A stretch of 64,000 nucleotides of DNA from Streptococcus suis (GTDB lineage Bacteria; Bacillota; Bacilli; Lactobacillales; Streptococcaceae), in contig NZ_POJH01000021.1 of the NCBI RefSeq assembly GCF_002960625.1, forward strand, positions 1 through 64,000. Direction: 5' to 3'. The stretch's first letter is position 1. The number at the start of each line of letters is the position of its first letter. The notes beneath the pieces were generated by a model, which saw nothing but the letters and a program-made list of their open reading frames with translations, was not told where the DNA came from and did not search any database. The translations under genes and the position numbers were made by a program. Shown one piece after another: positions 62,924 through 64,000 of this stretch.

Positions 62924-62945
62924 GAGGGGAGGTCCCCTCTTTTTT
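62924..62945 (+). terminator. Terminator after the DUF4430 gene
   Basis: GAGGGG/CCCCTC stem with AGGT loop, then six T. Confidence 0.9.
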
Positions 62946-63013
62946 GTGCTAAGGTAGATTTCCGAAAGATGTCTTTACTTTATAGACCCTACTGGGTAAT
63001 TTATAGTAAAGTA

Positions 63014-63022
63014 TGCTATAAT
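63014..63022 (+). promoter_or_regulatory. ftsW promoter
   Basis: Extended -10 TGCTATAAT ending at 63022; no good -35. Confidence 0.6.
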
Positions 63023-63056
63023 AGAACCCAGTACTCGAAAGAAGGTTGGATTAGAA

Positions 63057-64000
63057 ATGAAGATTGACAAACGGCAGTTATTGAACTATTCCATTCTCAT
63101 ACCCTATCTCATCTTATCAGTGATAGGCTTGATTATTGTTTATTCAACAACCAGTGCCACGCAAATTATCAATGGAGGGAACCCTTTTAGAACAGTCATT
63201 AACCAGTCGCTTTTCTGGGGTGTCAGCCTCTTTGCAATTTACACGATTTACCGTATGAAATTAAGCTTTTTGAGAAGGAAGGCTGTCATTTACTCAGTTA
63301 TTTTATTCGAGGTGTTTCTCTTAGCCATTTCTCGATTGTTTCCGCCTATCAATGGGGCCCACGGTTGGATTCCCTTGCCTGGAGCTGGTAATTTGCAGCC
63401 TGCCGAATACCTCAAGTTGATTATCATCTGGTATTTGGCTCACGAATTTGCCAAACAGCAGGCTGATATTCGGACCTATGACTACCAGGCTTTAATACAG
63501 GGGAGCTGGATTCCTAGAGAATTCACTGATTGGCGTGTGGTCAGCCTCCTCTTGTTAGCCATGGTAGCGACCTTGCCTGACTTGGGAAATGCTACCATTG
63601 TCGCTCTGATTATGGTTGTCATGATTAGTGTCAGCGGTATCGCTTATCGATGGTTTGTGACGGCGGTCTTGAGTATCATCGCTGTATCTGGCTTTGTTTT
63701 AGGAACTATATTTATTTTGGGTGTCGAAACAGTTGAGAAAATTCCTCTGTTTGGCTACATCGCCCGTCGTTTTGCAGCCTTTTTTGACCCCTTTGGAAAT
63801 GCCACAGGTGCAGGCCTGCAGTTGACCCATTCCTTCTATGCCATGAGCAATGGTGGCTGGTTGGGTCGTGGTTTGGGTAACTCTATTGAGAAAAAGGGTT
63901 ATCTACCAGAAGCCCAGACAGACTTTGTGTTTTCAATCGTTATAGAAGAACTTGGCTTTGTTGGAGCCAGCTTGATATTGGCCCTGCTTTTCTTCCTCAT
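63057..64000 (+). CDS. ftsW: Cell division SEDS glycosyltransferase, truncated by the window edge
   Basis: The first 314 codons of a SEDS protein, open to the window edge. Helices begin with YSILIPYLILSVIGLIIVYS; later come GAHGWIPLPGAGNLQPAEYLKL, here shown to its motif, and LPEAQTDFVFSIVIEELGF, the conserved loop before the late helices. The PAEYLKL and AQTDFVFS segments fit FtsW, the peptidoglycan polymerase of the septum; RodA is the alternative. Confidence 0.9.
   Translation, partial: MKIDKRQLLNYSILIPYLILSVIGLIIVYSTTSATQIINGGNPFRTVINQSLFWGVSLFAIYTIYRMKLSFLRRKAVIYSVILFEVFLLAISRLFPPINGAHGWIPLPGAGNLQPAEYLKLIIIWYLAHEFAKQQADIRTYDYQALIQGSWIPREFTDWRVVSLLLLAMVATLPDLGNATIVALIMVVMISVSGIAYRWFVTAVLSIIAVSGFVLGTIFILGVETVEKIPLFGYIARRFAAFFDPFGNATGAGLQLTHSFYAMSNGGWLGRGLGNSIEKKGYLPEAQTDFVFSIVIEELGFVGASLILALLFFL

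Overview
The window reads as chromosomal DNA of a streptococcus, most likely Streptococcus suis or a close relative. Grounds: a Dpr/PerR arrangement, SepM, XerD-like/ScpAB, the CNNM-CorC protein, ECF transporters with FMN and TPP riboswitches, extended -10 promoters (TGnTATAAT) at many genes, and an intergenic three-hairpin repeat that I associate with S. suis from memory. No rRNA, tRNA, CRISPR array, prophage or integrase was seen.

Layout. 1-0.11 kb: the right end of an IS605-type element with omegaRNA-like hairpins. 0.17-7.6 kb: lysA, yneF, then a tightly overlapping housekeeping run (murI, rdgB, phosphodiesterase, cbpB, xerD-like, scpA, scpB, rluB, yidD). 7.7-11.9 kb: an orphan oligopeptide-binding lipoprotein, trmL behind a structured leader, riboswitch-controlled ribU, and a PAP2 phosphatase. 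12.0-15.5 kb: OatA-like O-acetyltransferase with a MORN protein, a low-molecular-weight tyrosine phosphatase, and PerR-boxed dpr. 15.7-19.3 kb: a five-gene ABC exporter/DesKR-like operon behind a DesR-like operator. 19.4-25.4 kb: yqgQ, a rhodanese-like protein, rsmD-coaD-sepM, yutD, rlmN and a VanZ protein, followed by a probable small RNA gene at 25.5 kb.

25.8-35.2 kb: nadE-pncB (NAD salvage), prepilin peptidase, a CDF cation exporter divergent from a TetR regulator, mnmM, an ABC ATPase, a CorC-like protein, pflA and a GH3 hexosaminidase. 35.2-39.4 kb is a decaying accessory block: a repeat, a VOC gene with an internal deletion, and an HxlR-flanked cluster of redox/NTF2-like genes, one a remnant. 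39.4-53.4 kb: PepF-like peptidase, ppaC, two U32 proteins (tRNA hydroxylation), bioY with a BirA box, a cyclase, glutathione reductase, a MacAB-like exporter and an LLM oxidoreductase. 56.7-64 kb: lysS, a phosphatase, YbaK deacylase, DUF368, thiT with a TPP riboswitch, a GH25 lysozyme, an ECF S-component with a DUF4430 lipoprotein, and the start of ftsW.

The best candidate for an undescribed system is the AT-rich island at 53.45-56.5 kb. It holds a 528-residue HTH-domain protein whose -10 element lies inside a perfect palindrome, a perfect 20-bp hairpin at the end of that gene, a PIN-domain protein with a C-terminal membrane anchor, and a small membrane protein gene carrying an in-frame stop. 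It sits between two core genes and matches no system I can name; a defence or toxin-antitoxin-like role is inference. Two non-coding signals also deserve attention: the attenuator-like leader of trmL, and a small RNA gene with a consensus promoter at 25.5 kb.
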